Positions 7,709 through 15,618 of a DNA stretch of 45,419 nt are shown here, one piece after another. The number at the start of each line of letters is the position of its first letter. Position 1 is the stretch's first letter. The position numbers and the translations under genes were made by a program. The DNA is from Geopseudomonas aromaticivorans (lineage in GTDB: Bacteria > Pseudomonadota > Gammaproteobacteria > Pseudomonadales > Pseudomonadaceae), in assembly GCF_019097855.1 (NCBI RefSeq), contig NZ_JAHRGL010000023.1:1-45419 (forward strand), in the 5' to 3' direction. The notes under the pieces were generated by a model, which saw only the letters and a list, made by a program, of their open reading frames with translations, did not search any database and was not told the DNA's origin.

Positions 7709-7882
7709 ATGAAAGAAATCCTGGAGGCCAAACGCCGCCGGCAGCAGGAGTTGATCGATGCGATTCGAGCCGCCTCACCCGAGGAGCTGGAGGCCTCGGC
7801 CGAGAAGATCAGGGCCGTCATGCGCGCCTTGAAAGGTGGCCGCCGGCAACGCATGACTCCCCCGCCGAAGCGGGGTGACTAG
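7709..7882 (+). CDS. Small charged helical protein, unknown
   Basis: A 57-residue, highly charged peptide (MKEILEAKRRRQQELIDAIRAA..., ending in a Lys/Arg/Pro tail) predicted to be almost all helix. The ATG at 7709 has GAGG six bases upstream; an alternative GTG at 7697 overlaps the preceding stop. It follows the ParS-type gene by 8 bp, so co-expression is likely. I recognise no family; it could be a partner of the upstream antitoxin-like protein, which is speculation. Confidence 0.5.
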   Translation: MKEILEAKRRRQQELIDAIRAASPEELEASAEKIRAVMRALKGGRRQRMTPPPKRGD

Positions 7883-7896
7883 GCTGCCGCCCCTCG

Positions 7897-7936
7897 ATTA
7901 TGGGCAATTATTGCCCCGACAATAATTGCCCATAAT
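7897..7936. repeat. 17-bp perfect palindrome with TTATGGG/CCCATAA core (copy A)
   Basis: ATTATGGGCAATTATTG (7897-7913) and its exact complement (7920-7936) flank a 6-base loop CCCCGA. It lies between two convergent genes and overlaps the 3' end of the metallophosphoesterase, so a bidirectional transcription end is plausible. Two related palindromes occur at 42960 and 43663. Confidence 0.75.
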
Positions 7937-8690
7937 CCGCTGGCAGCAGGGCCTGGAGGTCGATGACCAAGGCCGGCTGGAACCCCGACTCCTCCCCCGG
8001 ATAGCCCCGCTGGTTGGAGACAATCCGCGTCCCGGCCACCTCGAAGTCGACCGAAGTATGCGTGTGGCCATGCACCCACAGGGCCACACGGTCGGCGCCC
8101 ATCAGATCCTCCCAGTCATTCGCGAAGGCCGCATCCAGGGGCGTGCCGGCGTGGGGGTTTTCCTCCAGCGAGCGCAGTGTCGGGGCGTGGTGAGTGATCA
8201 CCACGGTCGGCCCGTCATGGGGCTGGGCGAGCTTGCTGCGCAGCCAGTCACGGGCCTTCTCCGCCTGCTCGATCAGATCCGCCGGCCGGATACGGCGGTA
8301 GTTCTCCGTGCGGATCTGGCGGAAATCCTTTAGCTCCTGCTGCGCGCTCAGCGCAGCCAGGCGCGGGTTGCCGGTGGCGGCGAAGTCCGTCCACATCGTG
8401 GCGCCGAGGAAGCGCACGCCGCCGATCACGACCTCATCCCTGTCCAGGACGTGCACACGCTCGTCGCCGGCAGCCCGCATCGTCTGAAGCGTCTTGATGA
8501 GGTGGCCACGGTAGAACTCGTGGTTGCCCGGCACGTACAGCACGGGGCAGTCGAATGCCTGCCTGGCCCAGTCGATGCCCCGTGCGCCGATGTCGATATC
8601 GCCCGCCAGGATGACCACATCCGCCTCCCTCACCTCGGGCGTGAAGGGGGCGAACTCGTTGTGCAGGTCGGATAGAGGGTGAATTCGCAT
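7908..8690 (-). CDS. Calcineurin-like metallophosphoesterase
   Basis: The 260-residue protein has the full set of metallophosphoesterase motifs: D8-x-H10 in SDLHNEF, GDIDIG near 30-35, GNHEFY near 55-60, TVVITHHAPT in the middle and VHGHTHTSVDF towards the end. These residues bind two metal ions and hydrolyse phosphoester bonds; substrates in the family range from nucleotides to nucleic acids, so the target here is unknown. It is the last gene of a minus-strand series beginning with HU at 11700, though the repeat array at 8821-9092 separates it from the gene upstream. Its 3' end lies inside a long palindrome. Confidence 0.88.
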   Translation of the reverse strand: MRIHPLSDLHNEFAPFTPEVREADVVILAGDIDIGARGIDWARQAFDCPVLYVPGNHEFYRGHLIKTLQTMRAAGDERVHVLDRDEVVIGGVRFLGATMWTDFAATGNPRLAALSAQQELKDFRQIRTENYRRIRPADLIEQAEKARDWLRSKLAQPHDGPTVVITHHAPTLRSLEENPHAGTPLDAAFANDWEDLMGADRVALWVHGHTHTSVDFEVAGTRIVSNQRGYPGEESGFQPALVIDLQALLPADYGQLLSGQ

Positions 8691-8760
8691 CGGGAGTACC
8701 TATAAAAGAGGATGCCCGTCAGGTCACGAGGCTGCCTGATTCGCAGACAGCCTGTCAGTA

Positions 8761-8777
8761 TGTGCAAAATTTGCACA
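8761..8777. promoter_or_regulatory. Palindrome upstream of the metallophosphoesterase gene
   Basis: TGTGCAAAATTTGCACA is a perfect odd palindrome about 70 bp upstream of the start codon at 8690. It has the form of a regulator operator; the regulator is unknown. Confidence 0.5.
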
Positions 8778-8820
8778 TTCCTCTCCGCGGGGAGGCCACC
8801 TATGACAGCTGAGGGCCGAA

Positions 8821-9092
8821 CCGTGCAACGGTCCTCCATATTGAAGGACCTGGCGTTCCAAGTTGGAACACGGGAGCGCTCAGGCCCTCGGCCGGCGGCG
8901 AACCGTGCAACGCTCCTCCATATTACGAGGCCAGAGGCGTTCCAACTTGGAACGCGGAGGCCACTCAGGTCCTGGCTGACGGTGAACCGTGCAACGCTCC
9001 TCCATATTTACGGGGCCAGAGGCGTTCCAACTTGGAACGCGGAGGCCACTCAGGTCCTGGCTGACGGTGACCGTGCAACGCTCCTCCATATT
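8821..9092. repeat. Tandem repeat array, about 84-bp period
   Basis: The box CCGTGCAACGCTCCTCCATA occurs four times (8821, 8903, 8987, 9071; the first has one change), at spacings of 82, 84 and 84 bp. Between boxes lies a second element, the palindrome GCGTTCCAACTTGGAACGC (8937-8955, 9022-9040, and a diverged copy at 8853). The array fills the gap between the AbrB/Cys-rich gene and the metallophosphoesterase gene. It could be an origin-like iteron set, a regulatory array or a structured leader; the open frames across it are repeats of the same peptide in shifting frames and not convincing genes. Confidence 0.85.
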
Positions 9093-9118
9093 CAGGATTT
9101 TATAGTTCCTCCTTTTCT

Positions 9119-9466
9119 TTATTGTTCCGGCTCGTCGTCATCGAACATGTGATTTACCCGATGCGCGCTCCTGAGCGTGGCCATCGCGTAGTTGAAGCAG
9201 GAACGGCACAAACGCATGCCCTCGGCCTCTCCATCGCGCCACTGCGCCTGCAGCACGCCGTGCCCCGTTTCGGCCGTACTGGCGTTGCACACGTCGCACA
9301 GCACGACCTTCGTCAGCCGGATCGCCGTGCTGTCGTTCGGGTCGCGCTCCAGCTCCAGAGTGTCGCCCACCGCCATACCGGCGGCCTGGAGAAGATCGTC
9401 GGGCAGCTCCAGGATCACGTCGCCGCTGCCGTCGCCGGCGTCACGGCAGGTCAGTTTCCAGCTCAT
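9119..9466 (-). CDS. AbrB-like DNA-binding domain fused to a Cys4 putative zinc finger
   Basis: The 115-residue protein has an N-terminal SpoVT/AbrB-type swapped-hairpin segment (DVILELPDDLLQAAGMAVGDTLELERD, about 15-42). The C-terminal half has CDVC (about 57-60) and CRSC (about 86-89), enough for one zinc site. A strong AGGAGGTG stands 5 bases before the ATG. AbrB domains usually act as antitoxins or transition regulators; no toxin gene is adjacent, so it may be a regulator of the surrounding small-gene cluster or of the repeat array immediately downstream. Confidence 0.65.
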   Translation of the reverse strand: MSWKLTCRDAGDGSGDVILELPDDLLQAAGMAVGDTLELERDPNDSTAIRLTKVVLCDVCNASTAETGHGVLQAQWRDGEAEGMRLCRSCFNYAMATLRSAHRVNHMFDDDEPEQ

Positions 9467-9490
9467 CGTTCACCTCCTGGAGACCGTGCG

Positions 9491-10066
9491 TCAGCAATAG
9501 ACCCCGCGCCCGATGCGCGAGAGGTAGTCGTCGACCAACTCGTAACCCGCCTGCGTGGTCAGCAGATCAATTGGAACCTCCCGATTCAGGCCGATGGCCG
9601 GGGCCATCAGCCATTCGACGGCGGCCTGGCGGTCGCCGAATACGACTTCAGCTTTGCTCGTGGCGCTGGCTAATCGCCAAGCGTTGCTGCTCGGATCGTT
9701 TGCCAGCCACATCTGCGGTGGGCAGGTGCGCCACTCTCGATGCGCCACACAGCGTGTGCGGTGCCAGCCGGCCGGGCGGCCGTCCTTCAAGCCCTCGTAG
9801 ATCAGTTCGCCGCGACGGCCGCACAACTCGCACACATGCAGCGACGCCGCACGGATCTCGGCCAGGCGCACGCGCTGGGCGGCGCTGCCACGGGTCGTGT
9901 CGATCACCAGGGCGCCGGCGTCCTCGCGGATCGCCAATATTTTCAGATCGCTCAAATCGGCCAGCGCTTCGCGTACTAGAGGCAGCCAGCCTCGGCCGGC
10001 CGACAGCCGCACATCTGCGGCCAGGTTCGCCCCGGGCAGATCAGCTCGTGTGATTAGAAGTGGCAT
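9491..10066 (-). CDS. Unknown protein with zinc-ribbon-like Cys/His motif
   Basis: A 191-residue protein starting at the ATG that overlaps the preceding gene's stop (TGATG), behind AGGAGGG. The middle contains CELCGRRGELIYEG, and about 20 residues later RCVAHREWRTC, a plausible zinc-binding pair. The rest has no motif I recognise. It is in a tight minus-strand operon with a membrane protein and an exonuclease. I cannot assign a function. Confidence 0.6.
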   Translation of the reverse strand: MPLLITRADLPGANLAADVRLSAGRGWLPLVREALADLSDLKILAIREDAGALVIDTTRGSAAQRVRLAEIRAASLHVCELCGRRGELIYEGLKDGRPAGWHRTRCVAHREWRTCPPQMWLANDPSSNAWRLASATSKAEVVFGDRQAAVEWLMAPAIGLNREVPIDLLTTQAGYELVDDYLSRIGRGVYC

Positions 10067-10494
10067 CAGAACGCCCTCCTCTCCGACTTGACCCCGCTCT
10101 GCTTCAGCTCGCGCCTCAGAGCGCGGGCGCTGTCGATGCCGGCGAACAACACCACCGCGATCAACACCAGGGCGAGCCAGGAAGCGTCGTAGTGTTTGTT
10201 GCCGACGGCATCGACAACCAAAAATGCGGTCACGCCAGTCAAAACCGTAGTGAACAGCGGCGCCGACCGCTCTCGATAGACCGACCGCCACCAGCTGGTG
10301 ACCACCAACAGCGCGGAGCCCAGCAGGGCCAGCACCACCAGGGCAATGTAAACCTTGCCGGCGACGGCTGGGGTGTATTTGAGCGGGATATAGGCCGACG
10401 CCAGGGCGGCATAACTCATCAGCCGGCAGTGGCTCGCGATGCCGAGCAGTGCGCCGAGGTAGAAGAAAAGCGCCTTTCTCGTCCTGGGCGTCAT
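10066..10494 (-). CDS. Small integral membrane protein, unknown
   Basis: The 142-residue protein has four predicted membrane segments, roughly residues 8-30, 42-64, 77-98 and 105-123, separated by short charged loops, and a basic C-terminal tail (RALRRELKQSGVKSERRAF). It overlaps the exonuclease gene upstream by 4 bp and the next gene by 1 bp, so all three are co-translated. Operon coupling of a membrane protein with a nuclease is suggestive of a defence or exclusion role, but that is inference only. Confidence 0.6.
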   Translation of the reverse strand: MTPRTRKALFFYLGALLGIASHCRLMSYAALASAYIPLKYTPAVAGKVYIALVVLALLGSALLVVTSWWRSVYRERSAPLFTTVLTGVTAFLVVDAVGNKHYDASWLALVLIAVVLFAGIDSARALRRELKQSGVKSERRAF

Positions 10495-11291
10495 GGTGCG
10501 TACTCAATGGCCGGCGCCGGCTCGATTACTGCGAGTACCTGGGCCAGCTCGTCGTCGTTGTGCAGCATGATCGCCGGGCGGCGGCCACCCAGCTCGGCGT
10601 AGTTTTCGCGCATCCATTTCTGCGCCCGATCGAGGCCCCAGCGTTCGACAGCGGCGGCCTGGGCGATGGCGTAGCGGCGCATTACCCGGAACAGGGCGGA
10701 CAGGTTGAGGGCATCACCAGGTGCGCGATGAGCCTTGGCCAGTGCGGCTACGTCCAGCCGCTCCAGCGCCTTCGCCTGCCCTGTTCCGTCTCGCTCGCCG
10801 CGCATGGCCTGGAAGATCAACTTGAGGTCGAAATGCCGACCAGCCGGAAGCGGATTGGCGCAGCCATGGCGGGTCGCTTCCCGCTCCAGCAGCTTGAGGT
10901 CGGACACGCCCCAGCTTCCCCAGGACCACCCGCCCGGCAGCGCGTCGAGCTGGGTCACGAACTCGGTCAGCGCAGCGCTGGCCTCCGGGTAGGTCGGGGC
11001 ACCGTCTACCTCGGCCTGGCTGATGCTGGTGTAGTCGACGCAGTACGCCGTCAGCGTAGGGTTGAGCACCGGCCGAACTACCGAGGAAAACTTGGCAGTT
11101 GGCTCTGCCTGGTCGCCCTCGAGGTTGATCACGACCAGGCCGATCTCGATGATTTCGCAGTCGTCGTCAGTGATCACCAGATCGCCGGGAGCCGGGTTGT
11201 CGCCACTGGTGGTGGCTTCGAGGTCCATGAGCACCATGTAGCGGGTTGACGGGAAAAGGGCGGCATTCCAGTCGAGGTTGAGTCGGGCCAT
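10491..11291 (-). CDS. DEDDh-type 3'-5' exonuclease
   Basis: The 266-residue protein carries ExoI: MDLEAT with D23 and E25, followed by EIIEIG; a middle ExoII region (WGVSDLKLLERE); and ExoIII HRAPGDALN, where the His and Asp complete the DEDDh site. This is the DnaQ/RNase T/ERI-1-like superfamily, removing nucleotides from 3' ends of DNA or RNA. The fold core ends near 190; the remaining residues include a helical extension. ATG 11291 has GGAG eight bases upstream; a GTG two codons earlier is possible. It starts the three-gene overlapping operon. Confidence 0.82.
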   Translation of the reverse strand: MARLNLDWNAALFPSTRYMVLMDLEATTSGDNPAPGDLVITDDDCEIIEIGLVVINLEGDQAEPTAKFSSVVRPVLNPTLTAYCVDYTSISQAEVDGAPTYPEASAALTEFVTQLDALPGGWSWGSWGVSDLKLLEREATRHGCANPLPAGRHFDLKLIFQAMRGERDGTGQAKALERLDVAALAKAHRAPGDALNLSALFRVMRRYAIAQAAAVERWGLDRAQKWMRENYAELGGRRPAIMLHNDDELAQVLAVIEPAPAIEYAP

Positions 11292-11427
11292 CGTCACATC
11301 TCCATTCCATTGGTTTCCCCGCTTTCACAGGCGGTGCCCGGTTTTAGCTGGTGGGAGCCCTCCACGATGACTGCCCGCAGTCGCGGGAATACCGTTGTGG
11401 GAGATAAATCCGGGGACGCCTCACCGG

Positions 11428-11700
11428 TCAGTTGAGGGCGTCTTTCAGACCCTTGCCCGGCTTGAAGCCCGGCACCTTGGCAGCGGCGATCTGTACAGCC
11501 GCACCAGTCTGCGGATTGCGGCCTTCACGCGCGGCACGCTGCTTCACCTCGAAGGTGCCGAAGCCCACCAGGGTGACGTTCTCGCCCTGCTGGAGGGCGC
11601 CGGTGATGGCGGCCGTGAAAGCGTCCAGGGCGGCAGTTGCGGTGGTCTTCGGCAGGTCAGCAGAAGCAGCGATGGCGGCGATCAGTTCGGATTTGTTCAT
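11428..11700 (-). CDS. HU-family nucleoid protein
   Basis: A 90-residue HU/IHF-family protein: [16 protein letters not shown] at the dimerising N-terminus, [25 protein letters not shown] leading into the flexible DNA-binding arm, then [16 protein letters not shown]. Dimers bend DNA without sequence specificity. A plasmid-coded HU together with MvaT (17407) suggests the plasmid brings its own chromatin proteins, a known way to lower fitness cost and silence genes. Confidence 0.93.
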   Translation of the reverse strand: MNKSELIAAIAASADLPKTTATAALDAFTAAITGALQQGENVTLVGFGTFEVKQRAAREGRNPQTGAAVQIAAAKVPGFKPGKGLKDALN

Positions 11701-11841
11701 GCTTCGGTCCAGGTTGAAGGGTGGCCCTCGAGTATAACCAGCGAGGGCCACCACAGATCTGGTCAGTGCAGCCACATCGGACTATTCCGGCACATCCACA
11801 GGCCGCCAAGACAGCGCACCAGCCCCTCCTGTGAGTCAAAG

Positions 11842-11858
11842 CGTCCCAAGCTGGGACG
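11842..11858. promoter_or_regulatory. Palindrome upstream of HU gene
   Basis: CGTCCCA-AGC-TGGGACG (7-bp arms, 3-base centre) lies about 140 bp upstream of the HU start, in the 288-base gap 11701-11988. It resembles the GCGTTCCAACTTGGAACGC element of the 84-bp array, so a common binding protein is possible. I see nothing else in this gap. Confidence 0.45.
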
Positions 11859-11988
11859 GTGCGTCAGGGGCCGACCAGGCCGCTGAGCTACGCATACCGG
11901 GCGTTATGGTAAATGGCAGCTACGGCTCCTATGGCGACCCACCTCCAATGATGGTTACGCCCCGACGTCCCCTTTCGACACCAGGCAC

Positions 11989-12540
11989 CTAAATTGGGGC
12001 GTCGGCCGGATGGTTCCGCAGATGGGCATCCAGCACGAAGTGGAACAGGCTGGCCACCTCATCGTCGCTCATCGGCCCCGGCTGGTGGTGATGGGCCGGG
12101 CGCAATACGCGCGTCTTTCCATCCCGAGCCATCCAGTCGAACACGAAGAAGTGCGCCCCCTCGACCTGGTTCAGCGGCTTCACCATGCCCCATGTGCGCG
12201 TGCTGCGGGCATAGAGCGCAAGGTACATGGTCAGCATCTGGCGGGCGTCCGTATCCGGCTCCTGTAGCGTGTCGTAGAAGTGCAGCGCGTCCGACAGCGC
12301 ATCGCCCGGCACGGGCACCTGCGTGGCAAGTTCGCCCATCAGCCCTCCACCGGACAGCATTTCCCGGTAAAGCTGCGCGCCCGCCTGGGTGACCATGCGC
12401 GGCCCGCCGTGGAGATTCACGCTGTAGAGCCACAACTTCACTGGGTTACAGGACAGAGCTTCCGCGTCCGGCGTCCATCCGGCTACTGCCATCTGCCGCT
12501 GCAGACGCGCCATGCGTGCTCGCTCCAGATCACTACCCAT
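11989..12540 (-). CDS. Hypothetical protein divergent from the EcoRII-type system
   Basis: A 183-residue soluble protein starting MGSDLERARMARLQRQMA behind GGAG. It has no motif I recognise; the composition is ordinary and helix-rich, with a conserved-looking C-terminal stretch (VEGAHFFVFDWMARDGKTRVLRP...). It is transcribed away from the methyltransferase gene with 108 bp between starts, so the two may share a control region. Function unknown. Confidence 0.55.
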   Translation of the reverse strand: MGSDLERARMARLQRQMAVAGWTPDAEALSCNPVKLWLYSVNLHGGPRMVTQAGAQLYREMLSGGGLMGELATQVPVPGDALSDALHFYDTLQEPDTDARQMLTMYLALYARSTRTWGMVKPLNQVEGAHFFVFDWMARDGKTRVLRPAHHHQPGPMSDDEVASLFHFVLDAHLRNHPADAPI

Positions 12541-12648
12541 GTATGGATCTCCAGTATTTTTACGATTTTTGCATGATGCCCGGTTGCCATGGGGCTTTCC
12601 AATACCGAGAATATGCAAAATGCGAAAAACAGTCCCTTAGGAAAAAAA

Positions 12649-13941
12649 ATGGCACCCAATGACCACCAGACCAGCTTTGCTTCGCTGCGCGAAAAAGCCG
12701 GCATGAGCATCGAAGACGTGATGGAGCTGACCGGAAAATCGAAAAGCACCGTTTACCGTTGGGAGAAAGGGCAGGTTCCAGCCGAAAAGCTCGCGCTCAA
12801 GGTGATCAATGAGCGTATCGCCCGAGCGAACCGCACCCATACCGACAAGGCAGACGCGGCCTTCCGCTTCATCGACCTGTTCGCCGGCATTGGCGGCATG
12901 CGCAAGGCATTCGAGGGCGCCGGTGGCCGCTGCGTGTTCACCAGCGAGTGGAACAAGTACGCCCGCATGACCTACCAAGCGAACTTCGACTGCGACCATG
13001 ACGTGGCCGGCGACATCACCAAGATCGAGGCCAGCGAGATTCCCCAGCATGACGTGCTGGTGGCCGGCTTCCCCTGCCAACCGTTCTCGATTGCCGGCGT
13101 GTCCAAGAAGAACTCACTGGGCCGCGCCCACGGCTTCGAGGACAAGACGCAGGGCACCCTGTTCTTCGACGTAGCCCGCATCATCGCGCACCACCGCCCG
13201 GCTGCCTTCCTGCTGGAGAACGTGAAGAACCTGAAGGGGCACGACAAGGGCCGCACCTTCCAGACCATCATGGAAACTCTCAAGGACGAACTTGGCTACA
13301 ACGTCCACTACCGCATCGTAGATGCGCAGCACTGGGTGCCCCAGCATCGCGAACGCATCTTCATCGTGGGCTTCCGCGAAGACGTGCCGTTCGATTTCGA
13401 CCAGCTGGTTTTCCCCGAAAAACCGCCGGTCCTGGGGGACATCCTGCACCCGCAAAACGGCGACGAAGAAGCCGAAGCCCCCTTCACCGTTGGCGACGAG
13501 GCCACGGTCGCGGACAAGTACACCCTGACCGAGAAGCTCTGGGACTACCTGCAGGCCTACGCTGACAAGCACAAGGCGGCCGGAAACGGCTTCGGTTTCG
13601 GCATCAACGGCAAGGACGACGTGACCCGCACCCTGTCGGCCCGGTACTACAAGGACGGCTCCGAGATTCTGGTGCACCAGCAGGGCAAGCGCCCGCGCCG
13701 TCTGACACCGCGCGAATGTGCCCGCCTGATGGGCTTCGACATGCCCGGCGAACCGCTGTTTGAAATTCCGGTTTCGGACACCCAGTCGTACAAGCAGTTC
13801 GGCAATGCGGTGGTGGTTCCCAAGGTTAGGGCCATCGCCAAGCTGATGCGTCCGCACGTTGAGGCCATCCTCGAGAGCGCCCGGCAGCATGACCCGCGAC
13901 TGGCTATCGCCGACCGGTTTGAAGAGAAAGCTACTGCATGA
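12649..13941 (+). CDS. C5-cytosine DNA methyltransferase, M.EcoRII/Dcm type, with N-terminal HTH
   Basis: The 430-residue enzyme has [18 protein letters not shown] (SAM binding), GFPCQPFS with catalytic C143, [23 protein letters not shown], and at the end [11 protein letters not shown] and [12 protein letters not shown] with [13 protein letters not shown]. The core follows E. coli Dcm closely, so the likely target is CCWGG. Unlike Dcm, residues 8-60 look like an XRE-type HTH ([29 protein letters not shown]), which suggests it represses its own operon. I chose ATG 12649 because AGGA lies 6 bases before it; upstream starts at 12589 and 12613 lack this. It overlaps vsr by 4 bp. Confidence 0.93.
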   Translation: MAPNDHQTSFASLREKAGMSIEDVMELTGKSKSTVYRWEKGQVPAEKLALKVINERIARANRTHTDKADAAFRFIDLFAGIGGMRKAFEGAGGRCVFTSEWNKYARMTYQANFDCDHDVAGDITKIEASEIPQHDVLVAGFPCQPFSIAGVSKKNSLGRAHGFEDKTQGTLFFDVARIIAHHRPAAFLLENVKNLKGHDKGRTFQTIMETLKDELGYNVHYRIVDAQHWVPQHRERIFIVGFREDVPFDFDQLVFPEKPPVLGDILHPQNGDEEAEAPFTVGDEATVADKYTLTEKLWDYLQAYADKHKAAGNGFGFGINGKDDVTRTLSARYYKDGSEILVHQQGKRPRRLTPRECARLMGFDMPGEPLFEIPVSDTQSYKQFGNAVVVPKVRAIAKLMRPHVEAILESARQHDPRLAIADRFEEKATA

Positions 13942-14417
13942 CCGATGTTGTCAGCTCCGAAAAACGGAGCCAGATGATGTCCGGTATCCGCTCGAAGGAT
14001 ACCCAGCCTGAAATGATCGTGAGGCGTGCGCTGCACGCCCGCGGTTTCCGCTACCGCCTGCACGTCAAAGACCTGCCGGGAAAGCCGGACCTGGTGTTCC
14101 CCCGCTATCGAAGCGTTCTCCTGATTCACGGCTGCTTCTGGCACGGCCATGACTGCCACCTGTTCAAGGTTCCTGGCACCCGGACAGAGTTCTGGCTCGG
14201 CAAGATCGGGCGCAACCGCGAGCGTGATGCAGAGGTGAAAAAGGCCCTGACCGAGCTTGGCTGGCGGGTTCTTGAGGTCTGGGAGTGCGAGTTGCGCGCG
14301 GCCCGCAAGGCTGGCTATCTGCCCGTTGTAGAGCGGGTTGCGGCCTGGCTATCCTCGACCGCTTTGGACAACGAGAACCAAGCATGGAAAGCCTCCGGAA
14401 GCATTTCACCGGCGTAG
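13938..14417 (+). CDS. vsr: Very short patch repair endonuclease Vsr
   Basis: A 159-residue Vsr: [16 protein letters not shown] at the start, [22 protein letters not shown] with the catalytic Asp, and [17 protein letters not shown] with the zinc-site His and Cys. It nicks 5' of the T in T:G mismatches formed by deamination of 5-methylcytosine, so it repairs damage caused by the methyltransferase upstream, with which it overlaps by 4 bp. Its 3' end overlaps the endonuclease gene by 34 bp. Confidence 0.95.
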   Translation: MTDVVSSEKRSQMMSGIRSKDTQPEMIVRRALHARGFRYRLHVKDLPGKPDLVFPRYRSVLLIHGCFWHGHDCHLFKVPGTRTEFWLGKIGRNRERDAEVKKALTELGWRVLEVWECELRAARKAGYLPVVERVAAWLSSTALDNENQAWKASGSISPA

Positions 14418-15580
14418 CGGCCAAATACCTTACGGTGGTCGATGCCACTCCCAAGTCCCATCAGCACGAAATCGGCTCCAACGCTTTCACCAAGATTCTC
14501 GGAAACCCTGGCTCACAGAAGGTCTACCTTGATGGCACGTTCCTGTACGTGGATGACGAGCTGGATGAACCGCTTAACGCCGCCGGAACCCTTACCTGGT
14601 ACGACACCCGCCTCAACCAGCCGCACCGTTCTGCCGAGTACCGGCTCTATTACCGGGAAAACCCCGTCACCGAGCGGATGACTGCTGGCGACTTCTGTGT
14701 GATTGCGCGCAAGCCTGACGACTCCCTGCTGGTCGTAATCACGCCTCCGAACTCGACCAGCGAGCAGCAGATTCGCTGGTTGTTCGGTATCGACCGAATC
14801 CCTGAAAAAGGTTTCGAAGTCCGGGCTGTTGGGCAGCAGCTGGTACACATGGCCGAGGCCAGCATTCTTGAGGAACTGGGCATCGAGGTCCGCAGGTATG
14901 ACGAAAACTGGCTGGACCGCATCCTGGCGCGCTTCAGCAATCGCTTCCCGACAACGACCGACTTCAGCGATTTCGCGCGTGAAACCTGTCCGGTCGGCGT
15001 TGCACCAGCTGCTGATCCTGATACCGCCCTCATGGCGTGGATCGAACATGAAGAAATGCTGTTCCGTACTCTTGAACGGCAGATCGTGCAGACCCAGCTG
15101 GACGCCGGCTTCCGAGATGTCGACCACTTCGTCGAATTCTCCCTGAGCGTGCAGAATCGCCGGAAATCGCGGATTGGTTACGCTCTTGAGCACCATCTGG
15201 CGAAGGTTTTTGAAGCCAACTCACTGCCATTCGAGCGGCAGGCCGTGACGGAAAACCGCTCGAAAGCGGACTTCCTTTTCCCTAGTGCAGCCAAGTACCA
15301 CGACAAAACCTATCCCGACGACAAGCTGATCATGCTCGCCTCGAAGTCCAGCTGTAAGGACCGCTGGCGGCAGGCGCTGGCCGAGGCAGCGCGCATCAAG
15401 CGGAAGCACCTCCTGACGCTGGAGCCAGCAATCAGCAGCCACCAGACCGACGAGATGGCAGCGCACAACCTCCAGCTGGTTGTGCCGCGTGATGTCATGC
15501 GGACTTACAGCAGCGCCCAGCAGGGGTGGCTGCTCGATCTGACTTCATACGTCAGTTTCGTGCGCTCAACGATGGACTAA
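14384..15580 (+). CDS. Type IIE restriction endonuclease, EcoRII-like
   Basis: A 398-residue EcoRII homologue. Residues 1-135 form the N-terminal effector-binding domain (SHQHEIGSNAF, TWYDTRLN, EYRLYYRENPV, GDFCVIARKPDDSLLVV). The C-terminal domain holds the nuclease site: KADFLFPS with D296, Y305, and ASKSSCKDRW with K321 and K325, each three positions before the EcoRII catalytic residues I recall (D299, Y308, K324, K328). EcoRII cuts CCWGG but needs a second site bound by the N-domain. The start is inside vsr, giving a compact M-V-R operon that ends at a strong terminator. Confidence 0.94.
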   Translation: MESLRKHFTGVAAKYLTVVDATPKSHQHEIGSNAFTKILGNPGSQKVYLDGTFLYVDDELDEPLNAAGTLTWYDTRLNQPHRSAEYRLYYRENPVTERMTAGDFCVIARKPDDSLLVVITPPNSTSEQQIRWLFGIDRIPEKGFEVRAVGQQLVHMAEASILEELGIEVRRYDENWLDRILARFSNRFPTTTDFSDFARETCPVGVAPAADPDTALMAWIEHEEMLFRTLERQIVQTQLDAGFRDVDHFVEFSLSVQNRRKSRIGYALEHHLAKVFEANSLPFERQAVTENRSKADFLFPSAAKYHDKTYPDDKLIMLASKSSCKDRWRQALAEAARIKRKHLLTLEPAISSHQTDEMAAHNLQLVVPRDVMRTYSSAQQGWLLDLTSYVSFVRSTMD

Positions 15581-15586
15581 CTGAAC

Positions 15587-15613
15587 GGGCCAGCTTTGCG
15601 CTGGCCCTTTTTT
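15587..15613 (+). terminator. Rho-independent terminator of the restriction operon
   Basis: GGGCCAGC-TTTGC-GCTGGCCC followed by six T. It starts 7 bases after the endonuclease stop codon and separates it from the convergent EcoRII-N-like gene. Confidence 0.93.
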
Positions 15614-15618
15614 GGCTG

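Noticed and set aside
7332-7882. Complete RES-Xre toxin-antitoxin pair
   Set aside because: The ParS-type protein is present, but the following 57-aa ORF is far too short and lacks the Arg, Glu and Ser residues of RES toxins.
8821-9092. CRISPR-like array
   Set aside because: Spacers between boxes are themselves repeated and no cas genes are present.
8712-9152. 146-codon plus-strand frame and 69-codon minus-strand frame across the tandem array
   Set aside because: Both are translations of the DNA repeat, with the repeated peptide changing frame between copies; no RBS and no homologous features.
11298-11427. Terminator between HU and the exonuclease gene
   Set aside because: A CCCGC-AGTC-GCGGG hairpin exists, but no T run follows in the transcribed direction.
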